Of a stretch of 57,051 nucleotides of DNA, positions 23,643-32,445 are shown piece by piece. A program made the position numbers and the translations under genes. How positions within the stretch are numbered: the stretch's first letter is position 1; each line of letters begins with the position of its first letter. Below the pieces are notes generated by a model that saw nothing but the letters and a program-made list of their open reading frames with translations, searched no databases and was not told the DNA's origin. The stretch covers positions 1 to 57,051 of the forward strand of contig CAVJLL010000015.1 of assembly GCA_963650385.1 (NCBI GenBank), given 5' to 3'. The stretch comes from CAG-791 sp963650385 (GTDB lineage Bacteria; Bacillota; Clostridia; Lachnospirales; Lachnospiraceae).

Positions 23643-24705
23643 GACGTTGCAAAAGGAAGCGCCGATCGCAGCAGCTGCGGCCGCCTACGTTCCGGTGGAT
23701 GCAGACTTTGTCCTCAGGGACAATCAGGATCTTCTGGAGATCGACAGCAACTTCACGGCCCAGTCCTTCTGGAAGGATGTCACGCAGCGCTTTGTCAATA
23801 AGAAGAGTGCCGTGGTCGGCCTTGTTTTCGTGGTGCTCCTCTGCCTTCTGGCAATCCTGGGCCCCCACATGGTGCCGTACCAGTATGCAGAGCAGACGGA
23901 CGGCAAGAACCTCGCACCCCGCATTCAGGGCGTGGAGTATCTGGGCATCTTCGACGGCTCGGAGACGATGACGACAACGACCGGGACCAAGAAGGTGAAC
24001 GGCTACGCCGAGAAGCAGCTGTACGATACCTTCCACTGGTTCGGCACAGACAAATACGGCCGTGACATCTGGACCAGAACCTGGACGGGAGCCCGCGTAT
24101 CCCTGATCATCGCCGTTGCAGCGACGATCATCGATATGGTGATCGGCATGTCCTACGGACTGATCTCCGGGTACTTCGGCGGCAAGGTGGATATGGTCAT
24201 GCAGCGGATTCTGGAGGTTTCCAACGGCATTCCGCGGCTGGTCATCGTGACGCTCCTTCTGCTGATTCTAAAGCCCGGCATGATCACCATTATTTTCGCA
24301 TTGATGCTGACGGAGTGGATCGGCATGTCGCGCATTGCAAGAGCCGAGATGCTTAAGCTCAAGGAGCAGGAATTCGTTCTGGCGTCGAAAACGCTGGGCG
24401 CCGGGTCGTTCTTTATTATTTTTAAGGAAATACTGCCGAACATCGTCGGACCGATCATCACGCAGGTGATGTTCTCCATTCCGACGGCCATCTTCACCGA
24501 GGCGTTCCTGTCCTTTGTGGGACTGGGCATTCCGGTGCCGCAGTGCTCCCTCGGCTCGCTGATTTCGGAGGGCTACAACAGCTTCACCACGCATCCGTAT
24601 CAGATCATACCGCCGATCATCGTGATGGCACTTCTGATGCTGTCCTTTAACCTGATCGCTGACGGCCTCCGCGAGGCACTCGATCCCAAGATGAAGGAGA
24701 TGTGA
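23629..24705 (+). CDS. oppC: Oligopeptide ABC transporter permease OppC
   Basis: 358 residues from the ATG after GGAAGGAGGCGG; longer upstream starts would lie deep in oppB. An N-terminal cytosolic extension is followed by a first helix (SAVVGLVFVVLLCLLAILGP). A periplasm-facing loop then contains FHWFGTDKYGRDIWTRTWTG, typical of OppC. The EAA motif is RIARAEMLKLKEQEFVLASK (about residue 230), and the conserved FTEAFLSFVGLGIPVPQCSL follows. It pairs with OppB. The TGA lies 8 bases before the likely oppD ATG. Normal members are about 300-350 residues. Confidence 0.95.
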   Translation: MIRNKTLQKEAPIAAAAAAYVPVDADFVLRDNQDLLEIDSNFTAQSFWKDVTQRFVNKKSAVVGLVFVVLLCLLAILGPHMVPYQYAEQTDGKNLAPRIQGVEYLGIFDGSETMTTTTGTKKVNGYAEKQLYDTFHWFGTDKYGRDIWTRTWTGARVSLIIAVAATIIDMVIGMSYGLISGYFGGKVDMVMQRILEVSNGIPRLVIVTLLLLILKPGMITIIFALMLTEWIGMSRIARAEMLKLKEQEFVLASKTLGAGSFFIIFKEILPNIVGPIITQVMFSIPTAIFTEAFLSFVGLGIPVPQCSLGSLISEGYNSFTTHPYQIIPPIIVMALLMLSFNLIADGLREALDPKMKEM

Positions 24706-24710
24706 CGCTT

Positions 24711-25802
24711 ATGGAAGACAGGCAGAAAATTCTTGAAATCCGGAATCTCGACATCAGCTTCAAGACGGGCGCCGGCATGGTTCATGCGATCCGCGGCGTG
24801 GACATCGACCTTTGCAAGGGCGAGACGGTGGCCATTGTCGGTGAGTCGGGCTCCGGTAAATCGGTAACAATGAAGGCGGCCATGGGAATCCTGGCCAAGA
24901 ACGCGACCGTGAATTCCGGCACCATTCATTTTACGTACACCCATGCCGACGGGAAGACGGAGACCGTCCAGATTCTGGAGAAGGATAAAAAATGGATCCG
25001 CACCCATATCAACGGCAAGCGGATCTCCATGGTATTCCAGGATCCGATGACGTCCCTGGACCCGACGATGAACATCGGCAAGCAGATCATGGAGGGCATG
25101 ATCTGGCACTACAAGATGAAAAAAGAGGATGCCTTTGCCAAGGCCTGCGAGCTTTTGCGCGAGGTCGGCATCGAGGATGCGGAAAAGCGCATGAAGCAAT
25201 ATCCCCATCAGCTCTCCGGCGGTATGCGTCAGAGAGTGGTCATTGCCATTGCGCTTGCCTGCGATCCGGACCTTCTGATCTGCGATGAGCCGACGACGGC
25301 GCTGGATGTCACCATTCAGGCTAAGATCCTGGAGCTGATCAAGAGAATTCAGAAGGAGCGCGGCATTTCGGTCATCTACATCACGCACGACCTCGGCGTG
25401 GTTGCCAAGGTTGCGGATTACGTCAACGTCATGTACGCCGGCAAGATTGTGGAAAAGGGCACCATCAACGAGATCTTCTATGATCCGAGGCACCCGTACA
25501 CATGGGGACTTCTGTCCGCCATGCCGGATCTGGAAACCGATGACGAGCGCCTGTATGCGATTCCCGGCTCCCCGCCGAACCTTTTGCATGAGAAGGCAGG
25601 AGATGCATTTGCATCCAGAAACCGCTATGCACTGGTGGTTGATGAGAAAGCAGATCCGCCGATGTTCCGCGTGACGGATACACACTATGCGGCAACCTGG
25701 CTCCTGGATCCGAGAGCCCCGAAGGTGGAAATGCCCGCAGAGCTGCAGCAGAGAATTGCACGCATGAAGAAAGGAGCCCAAGCATATGGCAGCGAATTAT
25801 GA
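24711..25802 (+). CDS. oppD: Oligopeptide ABC transporter ATPase OppD
   Basis: About 363 residues. Walker A GESGSGKSVT (near residue 45), Q-loop QDPMTSLDPTM, signature LSGGMRQRV, Walker B LLICDEPTTALDV, and H-loop YITHDLGVVA. The C-terminal oligopeptide-transporter extension starts HPYTWGLLSAMPDLE. An in-frame GTG at 24702 overlaps the oppC stop. I prefer ATG 24711, because AAGGAG (24694-24699) is properly spaced for it. Its 3' end overlaps oppF by 17 bases. It hydrolyses ATP together with OppF to drive peptide import. Confidence 0.95.
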   Translation: MEDRQKILEIRNLDISFKTGAGMVHAIRGVDIDLCKGETVAIVGESGSGKSVTMKAAMGILAKNATVNSGTIHFTYTHADGKTETVQILEKDKKWIRTHINGKRISMVFQDPMTSLDPTMNIGKQIMEGMIWHYKMKKEDAFAKACELLREVGIEDAEKRMKQYPHQLSGGMRQRVVIAIALACDPDLLICDEPTTALDVTIQAKILELIKRIQKERGISVIYITHDLGVVAKVADYVNVMYAGKIVEKGTINEIFYDPRHPYTWGLLSAMPDLETDDERLYAIPGSPPNLLHEKAGDAFASRNRYALVVDEKADPPMFRVTDTHYAATWLLDPRAPKVEMPAELQQRIARMKKGAQAYGSEL

Positions 25803-26745
25803 TGCACAGCCGCTCCTTACAGTGACCGGACTGAAGCAGTACTTTAAGGTGTCCCGTTCCTACACGGTGAAGGCCGTAGACGATGTGAGCTTTGAGCTGT
25901 ATCCCGGCGAGACGTACGGCCTGGTCGGCGAGTCGGGCTCCGGCAAATCGACGATCGGCCGCTCGATCATCCGTCTGTATGACCCGACGGCGGGCAAGAT
26001 TGTGTTCAACGGCACGGACATCGGAGGAAGGCTGGACCATAAGACCTCTGCAATGCTGCGCACGCAGATGCAGATGATTTTCCAGGATCCGATGGCGTCG
26101 CTGAATCCCCGCAAGAAGGTGGAGGACATCATCGGAGAGGGATTGGACATTCATCACAGCTACTCCTCGGCGGCGGAGCGCGATGCCAGAATCAAGGCGA
26201 TCCTGAAAAAGGTCGGGCTGGCACCCGAGCACGCGTCCCGTTATCCGCACCAGTTCTCCGGCGGACAGCGCCAGCGCGTGGGCATTGCAAGAGCTCTGAT
26301 CATGAATCCGAAGCTGATCATCGCCGATGAGTGCATTTCCGCATTGGACGTATCCATTCAGGCACAGGTTGTCAACCTGATGAAGGACATCCAGGAGGAG
26401 ACCGGAACCGCTTACCTGTTCATTGCGCACGATCTTTCGATGGTCAAATACATTTCCGACCGGATCGGCGTGCTGCACTTAGGACACATCCTGGAGACCG
26501 GCACGACGGATGAGATCTTTGCCCATCCGGTGCATCCGTATACACGCTCGCTCCTCTCGGCCATTCCGGCTCCGAATCCGGTGGTGGAGAAGAGGAGAAC
26601 CGCGGAGACGTACGATTACAAGACGTCCGGCATTGATTATTCCAAGGGAACGCCGCACCTGGTGGAGGGACGGCATTACGTCACCTGCACGGATGAGGAG
26701 TTTGCGGCGTGGATGAAGCGCGAGCCCCTGCGGTACGACGCGTAA
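25786..26745 (+). CDS. oppF: Oligopeptide ABC transporter ATPase OppF
   Basis: 319 residues. ATG after AAGAAAGGAGCC lies inside the end of oppD. Walker A is GESGSGKSTIGRSI, the signature is FSGGQRQRVGIARAL, and the H-loop is FIAHDLSMV. Walker B is IIADECISALDVSIQ, with Cys where most ABC proteins have Pro (DEP); the catalytic Glu is kept. The oligopeptide-type C-terminus is HPYTRSLLSAIPAPNP. The last gene of the operon; a strong terminator lies about 65 bases after the stop, beyond a group B repeat. Confidence 0.95.
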   Translation: MAANYDAQPLLTVTGLKQYFKVSRSYTVKAVDDVSFELYPGETYGLVGESGSGKSTIGRSIIRLYDPTAGKIVFNGTDIGGRLDHKTSAMLRTQMQMIFQDPMASLNPRKKVEDIIGEGLDIHHSYSSAAERDARIKAILKKVGLAPEHASRYPHQFSGGQRQRVGIARALIMNPKLIIADECISALDVSIQAQVVNLMKDIQEETGTAYLFIAHDLSMVKYISDRIGVLHLGHILETGTTDEIFAHPVHPYTRSLLSAIPAPNPVVEKRRTAETYDYKTSGIDYSKGTPHLVEGRHYVTCTDEEFAAWMKREPLRYDA

Positions 26746-26756
26746 ACCAAGAATTG

Positions 26757-26809
26757 ACTGTACAGACGCCAGCCAAACGACAGGATGGCGGAGAATGTTC
26801 TGTCTACAG
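26757..26809. repeat. Group B repeat, half element
   Basis: TGTACAGACGCCAGCCAAAC, then GACAGGATGGCGGAGAATGT: the left end of the long elements at 49210 and 53215. Its own GCC/GGC arms can form a short hairpin. It lies between oppF and the operon's terminator. Confidence 0.6.
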
Positions 26810-26845
26810 AAAGGCTGCCTGAGAAATCAGGCAGCCTTTCTTCTT
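26810..26845 (+). terminator. Terminator of the opp operon
   Basis: AAAGGCTGCCTGA, loop GAAA, TCAGGCAGCCTTT: a perfect 13-base-pair stem with a four-base loop, followed by CTTCTT. The A/T-rich ends make it potentially bidirectional. Confidence 0.85.
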
Positions 26846-26914
26846 GCGGGGAACTGTGCGGCAGGGTAGAATATATTGGTTACAGAGACAACTACGCATG
26901 CGGAGGAAATGATT

Positions 26915-27634
26915 GTGGCAGATCTGGAAGCAAGACTCAGAGAGAGAAGCTATCCCGGCAGAGGCATTCTGGTTGGACGTTCGGTAAAGGGCGACAAGGC
27001 TGTGATCGCGTATTTTATCATGGGACGCAGCAGCAACAGCAGAAACCGTGTCTTCGTGACAGACGGAGACGGCATTCGCACGCAGGCCTTTGATCCTGCA
27101 CAGATGGAGGATCCGAGTCTGATTATTTACGCACCGGTCCGGGTTCTGGGCAACAAGACCATTGTTACCAACGGAGATCAGACAGACACCATTTACGACG
27201 GACTGGATCATCAGCTGACCTTTGAGCAGTCGCTTCGGACCCGGCAGTTCGAACCGGACGGCCCGAATTATACGCCCAGAATTTCTGCGGTCCTTCACAT
27301 TGAGGGCGGAGCCTATAATTATGCGATGTCCATCCTCAAAACGGATCAGGGTGATCCGGAGACGACGCTGCGCTACAGCTTTGCCTATGAGGCGCCGAAG
27401 GCCGGAAACGGACGGTTCATTTCCACCTATGAGAACGACGGCAATCCGCTGCCGTCCTTTAGCGGAGAGCCTCTTTCCTGCGATTTTGATGAGGATTTCA
27501 CGTCCGGAATCGACAGCTTTACGAACCGCATCTGGGCGGCACTCAACGAAGACAATAAGGTTTCCCTGTTCACACGGTTCATCGATATTCAGACCGGAGA
27601 GACCGAGACGAGGATTATAAACCGAAACGTGTAA
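26915..27634 (+). CDS. IMP cyclohydrolase (PurO-like, single domain)
   Basis: About 239 residues of the IMP_cyclohyd (archaeal PurO-like) family: YPGRGILVGRSVKGDKAVIA, YFIMGRSSNSRNRVF, GDQTDTIYDGL, then PRISAVLHIEGGAYNYAMSI. It closes the purine ring (FAICAR to IMP). The likely start is GTG 26915, 8 bases after GGAGG (26902-26906); ATG 26909 is too close to that site, and an earlier ATG has none. The next gene encodes AICAR formyltransferase, so two separate proteins replace the usual bifunctional PurH. No PurR-type or guanine-riboswitch sequence was noticed upstream. Confidence 0.9.
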   Translation: MADLEARLRERSYPGRGILVGRSVKGDKAVIAYFIMGRSSNSRNRVFVTDGDGIRTQAFDPAQMEDPSLIIYAPVRVLGNKTIVTNGDQTDTIYDGLDHQLTFEQSLRTRQFEPDGPNYTPRISAVLHIEGGAYNYAMSILKTDQGDPETTLRYSFAYEAPKAGNGRFISTYENDGNPLPSFSGEPLSCDFDEDFTSGIDSFTNRIWAALNEDNKVSLFTRFIDIQTGETETRIINRNV

Positions 27635-27723
27635 TCCGTTCCGTATCGCCCGATTTCAATGTGAACGGACTTCTTGCAGAGCAAATGCGAGATGGGACTG
27701 AACAGACAGATGGAGGATCGCAT

Positions 27724-28902
27724 ATGAATACAATGGAGCTGAAATACGGCTGCAACCCCAACCAGAAGCCGGCCAGGGTCTATATGGAGGACGGAAGAGA
27801 CCTTCCTGTCACGGTGATCAACGGACGCCCCGGCTACATTAATCTCCTGGATGCCCTGAATGGCTGGCAGCTGGTGACGGAATTAAAGCGCGCGACAGGA
27901 AAGCCTGCTGCCGCTTCTTTTAAGCATGTATCTCCGGCGGGAGCAGCCATTGGCCTTCCTCTTTCGGATACAGAGGCGCGGATCTACTGGGTGGCAGACA
28001 TGGGCGAGCTTTCGCCGATGGCGAGCGCCTATGCAAGAGCAAGAGGTGCGGACCGCATGAGCTCCTTCGGCGACTTCATCTCCCTGTCTGACACGTGCGA
28101 TGCCTGCACGGCACGCCTGATCCAGCGCGAGGTTTCGGATGGTGTCATTGCGCCTGCGTACGATGCGGATGCACTGGAGATTTTAAAGGCAAAGAAGAAG
28201 GGCAATTACTGCATCCTGCAGATGGATCCTGCCTATGAGCCGGCACCGACAGAGCACAAGCAGGTATTCGGCGTCACCTTCGAGCAGGGACGCAACAATG
28301 TGGTCATCGATGCACAGATGTTCGGGAACATTGTGACGAAGAACAAGGACCTTCCGAAGGAGGCCGTGGACGACATGGCCATCGCCATGATCACGCTCAA
28401 GTACACGCAGTCCAACTCGGTGTGCTATGTCAAGGGCGGACAGGCCATCGGCATCGGCGCGGGACAGCAGTCCCGAATCCACTGCACGCGGCTGGCCGGT
28501 CAGAAGGCGGACAACTGGTGGCTTCGCCAGTCTCCGAAGGTTTTGAATCTCCCGTTCCGCGATGACGTAAAGCGCGTGGACAAGGACAATGCAATTGACC
28601 TTTACATTGGTGACGAATACGAGGATCTTCTGGAGGAAGGCAGCTGGCAGCGCGTGTTCACGCAGAAGCCGGAGGTATTCACCCGGGAGGAGAAGAAGGA
28701 ATGGCTGGCACAGAACACGGACGTGGTCCTGGGCTCGGATGCATTCTTCCCGTTCGGGGACAACATTGAGCGCGCGTATAAGAGCGGCGTCAAGTATGTG
28801 GCAGAGCCCGGCGGATCCGTGCGGGATGACAATGTCATTGAGGCGGCGGACCGCCATGACATGGTGATGTGCTTCACAGGACTTCGTCTGTTCCACCATT
28901 AA
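27724..28902 (+). CDS. AICAR formyltransferase (stand-alone PurH formylase domain)
   Basis: 392 residues from the ATG after GATGGAGGATCGC; the upstream in-frame ATG at 27661 lacks a site. The whole protein is the AICARFT fold without the MGS-like cyclohydrolase domain of PurH. It has MELKYGCNPNQKPARVY, the catalytic-region ASFKHVSPAGAAIGLPLS (K-H pair), and IGIGAGQQSRIHCTRLAG near residue 245. It transfers the formyl group of 10-formyl-THF to AICAR, the step before the neighbouring cyclohydrolase. C-terminal VGSDAFFPF-like block (LGSDAFFPFGDN) is intact. The length suits the single-domain clostridial form. Confidence 0.92.
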   Translation: MNTMELKYGCNPNQKPARVYMEDGRDLPVTVINGRPGYINLLDALNGWQLVTELKRATGKPAAASFKHVSPAGAAIGLPLSDTEARIYWVADMGELSPMASAYARARGADRMSSFGDFISLSDTCDACTARLIQREVSDGVIAPAYDADALEILKAKKKGNYCILQMDPAYEPAPTEHKQVFGVTFEQGRNNVVIDAQMFGNIVTKNKDLPKEAVDDMAIAMITLKYTQSNSVCYVKGGQAIGIGAGQQSRIHCTRLAGQKADNWWLRQSPKVLNLPFRDDVKRVDKDNAIDLYIGDEYEDLLEEGSWQRVFTQKPEVFTREEKKEWLAQNTDVVLGSDAFFPFGDNIERAYKSGVKYVAEPGGSVRDDNVIEAADRHDMVMCFTGLRLFHH

Positions 28903-28932
28903 TGTTTTTGGAATGGTGAACAAAGTGTCTCG

Positions 28933-29003
28933 ATGAGAACGCCACATGAGCAAAAGAGAGGCTTTGCAGCAGCGATTTTGCGAATGGGCGCTGAATAGTT
29001 ATG
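28933..29003. repeat. Group A repeat half-element before ispF
   Basis: ATGAGAACGCCACATGAGCA, then GCTTTGCAGCAGCGATTTTG and CGCTGAATAGTTATG: near-identical to 14329-14385. A GC-rich hairpin TTCTCCCCGG/CCGGGGAGAA (29011-29034) follows without a T run. Confidence 0.65.
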
Positions 29004-29057
29004 AAATGAATTCTCCCCGGTGCGCCGGGGAGAAGATGCAGCAAGTGGATTAAAACG

Positions 29058-29615
29058 ATGCGAGTAGGAACAGGATATGACGTGCATAAGCTCGTCGAGG
29101 GCCGCAGATGCATCATCGGCGGCGTAGACATCCCCTATGAGAAGGGACTTGCAGGGCATTCGGATGCGGATGTTCTCCTGCATGCGATTATGGATGCGCT
29201 TCTGGGAGCAGCGGCACTGGGCGATATCGGCAAATGGTTTCCGGATACGGACCCCGAGTGGGAAGGCGCCGATTCCCTGAAGCTTACTGAGAGAGTCGGT
29301 GAGATTCTGCGTGAAAACGGCTTTCTCATCGAGAACATCGATGCGACGATCATTGCGCAGGCACCGAAGATGCGGCCGCATATTGATGCGATGCGGGGCA
29401 ACATTGCGGCCGCACTGGGGCTGGAGACAGACCAGGTCAGCGTAAAGGCAACGACCGAGGAGCATCTGGGCTTTACCGGGCGCGGAGAGGGAATTTCTGC
29501 ACAGGCGGTGTGCCTTCTGACCTCGCCCAGAGACCTTGTAGCGCAGCAGGTGGCACTCAATACCGAGGGCGGCTGCGGCGGCTGCAGCGGCTGCGGACAA
29601 ATGGCCTCTGACTGA
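29058..29615 (+). CDS. ispF: 2-C-methyl-D-erythritol 2,4-cyclodiphosphate synthase with Cys-rich tail
   Basis: 185 residues. IspF core: MRVGTGYDVHKLVEGR with metal ligands D8 and H10, HSDADVLLHAIMDALLGAAA with the third ligand, and KATTEEHLGFTGRGEGISAQ. It forms MEcPP in the non-mevalonate isoprenoid pathway. Normal IspF is about 155-160 residues and ends shortly after A-x-A-V-C-L. Here about 28 residues are added, ending CGGCSGCGQMASD with three clustered cysteines. The tail is in frame, has normal composition, and could bind a metal or be redox-active; nothing in the family predicts it. No ispD is fused or adjacent. Confidence 0.93.
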   Translation: MRVGTGYDVHKLVEGRRCIIGGVDIPYEKGLAGHSDADVLLHAIMDALLGAAALGDIGKWFPDTDPEWEGADSLKLTERVGEILRENGFLIENIDATIIAQAPKMRPHIDAMRGNIAAALGLETDQVSVKATTEEHLGFTGRGEGISAQAVCLLTSPRDLVAQQVALNTEGGCGGCSGCGQMASD

Positions 29616-29657
29616 ATGGTTACCTAAATATACAATACAAAGGAAGTGCATCCTGCT

Positions 29658-30455
29658 ATGGGGATGATTCAGACCGTAAAGGAAGAAATTGAAATCATAA
29701 AGGACCGGGACCCGGCGCTGCACAGCGTCTGGGAGGTGTTTCTGTATCCGAGCTTCTGGGCGATTTTGGCCTATCGGAGAGCACACAAACAGTATCTGAA
29801 GGGCCATTATTTCCGCGCCCGGTGGATTTCGCAGCGAAGTGCCCGCAAGACACGCATCGAGATCCATCCCGGCGCGCAGATCGGCAAGGGTCTTTTTATT
29901 GATCACGGAACCGGCGTGGTAATCGGAGAGACTACGATCATCGGCGACAACTGTACGCTGTACCAGGGCGTGACGCTGGGCGGTACGGGCAAGGAGCAGG
30001 GCAAGCGCCATCCCACGCTCGGCAGCAATGTCATGGTGGGTGCCGGCGCGAAGGTCCTGGGTTCCTTTAAGATCGGGGACAACTGCCGCGTGGCCGCAGG
30101 AAGCGTTGTTTTGCAGGAGGTTCCGGCGAACTGCACGGTGGTAGGCATTCCGGGGCGCGTTGTGAAGGTGGTTTCCAATAGGACCGGCGGCGGAAGCGGC
30201 GAGCTGGATCAGATCCACTTTCCGGATCCGGTTCGTTCGGACATCGTGTGCCTCAACCGCGGTCAGACGGCCATCGCCAATCAGCTGGTGGATCTGCAGA
30301 ATGAAATCCGCGAGGACAAGGCGCAGCACCGGAAATTCCGCGAGGAGATGGCGGCGGAGCGTGAAGAGAACGAACGGCTTCGGAAGGAGTGCGAGGAGCT
30401 TCGCGCAGAATGCGAAGGACTGAAGGAGAAAATACATGGCAATCGAAATCTATAA
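29658..30455 (+). CDS. cysE: Serine O-acetyltransferase with C-terminal coiled coil
   Basis: About 265 residues from ATG 29658 (AAAGGAAG upstream). The left-handed beta-helix carries hexapeptide repeats and the active-site block IDHGTGVVIGETTIIGDNCT, then LYQGVTLGGTGKEQGKRHPT. The standard clostridial EpsC/CysE core ends near residue 195. About 65 extra residues form a charged helix (LQNEIREDKAQHRKFREEMA onward), a likely coiled coil. It makes O-acetylserine for cysteine synthesis. Its 3' end overlaps cysS, linking cysteine synthesis with its tRNA charging, an arrangement also known from Bacillus. Confidence 0.92.
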   Translation: MGMIQTVKEEIEIIKDRDPALHSVWEVFLYPSFWAILAYRRAHKQYLKGHYFRARWISQRSARKTRIEIHPGAQIGKGLFIDHGTGVVIGETTIIGDNCTLYQGVTLGGTGKEQGKRHPTLGSNVMVGAGAKVLGSFKIGDNCRVAAGSVVLQEVPANCTVVGIPGRVVKVVSNRTGGGSGELDQIHFPDPVRSDIVCLNRGQTAIANQLVDLQNEIREDKAQHRKFREEMAAEREENERLRKECEELRAECEGLKEKIHGNRNL

Positions 30456-31860
30456 TACGGAAACCAAGCGTCTTGAGGAGTTTAAGCCCATCGAAGAGGG
30501 CAAGGTCCGCATGTATGTGTGCGGCCCCACGGTGTACAACCTGATTCACATCGGAAACGCCCGCCCGATGATCGTGTTTGACACGGTGCGCCGGTATTTT
30601 GAATACAAGGGCTATCAGGTCAATTACGTCTCCAACTTCACCGATGTGGACGATAAGATCATTAAGGCGGCCAACGAGGAGGGTGTGGATTCTTCGGTGA
30701 TCTCCGAGCGCTATATTGCCGAATGCAAAAAGGATATGGCGTCCCTGAACGTGAAGCCTGCCACCACGCATCCGCAGGCCACCCAGGAAATTCAGGGCAT
30801 GATCGAGATGATTCAGACACTCATCGACAAGGGCTATGCCTATGCGGCGCAGGACGGCACCGTCTATTTCTCCGTTCGTCAGGATCGCCAGTACGGCAAG
30901 CTCTCCCACAAGAATCTGAACGATTTGAAGTTCAACATGCGTGACATCGCCGTTTCCGGCGAGGAGCAGAAAAAGGATCCGCTCGATTTCGTCCTCTGGA
31001 AGCCCAAAAAGGACGGAGAGCCCTACTGGGAGTCGCCCTGGTGTGACGGACGTCCCGGCTGGCACATCGAGTGCTCCGTGATGTCCAGGAAGTACCTCGG
31101 AGAGACCATTGACATCCATGCCGGCGGAGAGGATCTTATTTTCCCGCACCACGAGAATGAGATTGCGCAGTCGGAATGCGCCAACGGCAAGCCGTTCGTG
31201 CACTACTGGATGCACAATGCGTTCCTGAACATTGACAACCACAAGATGTCCAAGTCACTTGGCAACTTCAAGACGGTGCGAGACATCATTGCCCAGTACG
31301 ATCCGCAGGTGCTGCGCTGCCTGATGCTCAGCGCACATTACCGGAGCCCGCTCAATTTCTCGGCGGACCTGATGGCGGCGGCCAAGGCCTCCTATGAGCG
31401 CATCACGACCTCCATGGAGAAGCTGAACTACCTTCTGTCCAGAGAAAAGGACGGCGAGCTGACCGATGCGGAGAAGGCTGTTCTTACTGAAGCGCAGGCG
31501 TGCCGCGCAGAGTTTGAGAAAGCCATGGATGACGACTTCAATACCGCGGATGCGCTGGCCGGCGTGTTTGATCTGGTGAAGCTCATCAATACGAAGACCG
31601 GCGAGGAGAGCTCGGATGCACTTCTGAAGGCGCTGAAGCAGGAGCTGAATGAGCTGTGCGGCGTGCTCGGACTGATAGCAGAGCGCACCGTGGAGACCTC
31701 CGAGGATGAGACGGCCTGGGTGGAGGACATGATCGCGCAGCGCCAGGCAGCGAGAAAGAATAAGGATTTTGCAAAGGCGGATGCCATTCGCGACGAGCTG
31801 ACCGCAAAGGGCATTGTTCTGGAGGATACCCGCGAGGGAGTGAAATGGAAGAAGGCCTGA
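30436..31860 (+). CDS. cysS: Cysteinyl-tRNA synthetase
   Basis: 474 residues, class I. The first zinc Cys and HIGH motif are in MYVCGPTVYNLIHIGNARPM (HIGN variant). Further zinc-site residues lie in GWHIECSVMSRKYLGETIDI and HHENEIAQSECANGKPF. KMSKS is present as HKMSKSLGNFKTVRDI (about residue 270), followed by the DALR-like C-terminal domain. Start ATG overlaps cysE; the end overlaps the start of mrnC by 16 bases. The cysE-cysS-mrnC-rlmB-sigH order is conserved in Firmicutes. Confidence 0.97.
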   Translation: MAIEIYNTETKRLEEFKPIEEGKVRMYVCGPTVYNLIHIGNARPMIVFDTVRRYFEYKGYQVNYVSNFTDVDDKIIKAANEEGVDSSVISERYIAECKKDMASLNVKPATTHPQATQEIQGMIEMIQTLIDKGYAYAAQDGTVYFSVRQDRQYGKLSHKNLNDLKFNMRDIAVSGEEQKKDPLDFVLWKPKKDGEPYWESPWCDGRPGWHIECSVMSRKYLGETIDIHAGGEDLIFPHHENEIAQSECANGKPFVHYWMHNAFLNIDNHKMSKSLGNFKTVRDIIAQYDPQVLRCLMLSAHYRSPLNFSADLMAAAKASYERITTSMEKLNYLLSREKDGELTDAEKAVLTEAQACRAEFEKAMDDDFNTADALAGVFDLVKLINTKTGEESSDALLKALKQELNELCGVLGLIAERTVETSEDETAWVEDMIAQRQAARKNKDFAKADAIRDELTAKGIVLEDTREGVKWKKA

Positions 31861-32375
31861 GCATGCAGAACCCGGCAGAGGCGGCGCAGGCACTGGGAGC
31901 AAGCGAGCAGGCAAAGACTCCGGAGCCGGCCGGGACAGCAGCGCCGCAGACAGCGGATTTCTGCGGGGAGGTCCGGCGCATTTTTCAGGAAAAGCCGGTG
32001 GACCTCCGCACGTATTCGCCGCTGGCGCTGGCGTTTCTGGGCGACGGAATCTATTCGGCCGTTGTCCGCACCATGGTGATTTCCAGAGGAAACCGCCAGG
32101 CCAAAAAGCTCCACGATGAAACCAGGCACCTGGTATCAGCCGGTGCGCAGGCCAGGATCGGAGATGCCGTGCAGGAGCTTCTGACCGAAGAGGAGCAGCG
32201 TATCTACCACAGAGGCCGGAATGCGAACCCGCCGCATCACGCCAAAAGTGCTTCGTACGAGGAGTACATGAAGGCGACAGCACTGGAGACGCTCTGCGGG
32301 TACCTGTATCTTAAGGGAGAGACGGAGCGTTTTCTGGAGCTTCTGAAGGCAGGAATTGAGGGAGCGGGCTTGTAA
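31845..32375 (+). CDS. mrnC: Mini-ribonuclease 3
   Basis: 176 residues. The core has PLALAFLGDGIYSAVVRTMV (RNase III-like catalytic D) and ANPPHHAKSASYEEYMKATA-LETLCGYLYL, but there is no dsRNA-binding domain, as expected. It matures 23S rRNA ends. An extra N-terminal region of about 45 residues, Ala/Glu-rich, precedes VDLRTYSPLALAFLGDG. A second start (ATG 31863) is possible. The TAA stop lies inside a group A repeat (TTGTAAGCAGCGGGTTCACG), so the repeat supplies the last bases of the gene. Confidence 0.92.
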   Translation: MEEGLSMQNPAEAAQALGASEQAKTPEPAGTAAPQTADFCGEVRRIFQEKPVDLRTYSPLALAFLGDGIYSAVVRTMVISRGNRQAKKLHDETRHLVSAGAQARIGDAVQELLTEEEQRIYHRGRNANPPHHAKSASYEEYMKATALETLCGYLYLKGETERFLELLKAGIEGAGL

Positions 32376-32418
32376 GCAGCGGGTTCACGTTGAAATGTGG
32401 CAGGTGCTGAACAGATAC
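32371..32418. repeat. Group A repeat, right half, overlapping the mrnC stop codon
   Basis: TGTAAGCAGCGGGTTCACGT through GGTGCTGAACAGATAC. It matches 43462-43510 almost exactly and lacks the left arm of the hairpin. Confidence 0.65.
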
Positions 32419-32445
32419 CACAAAAGGTAAGAACGAGAGGTAAAA

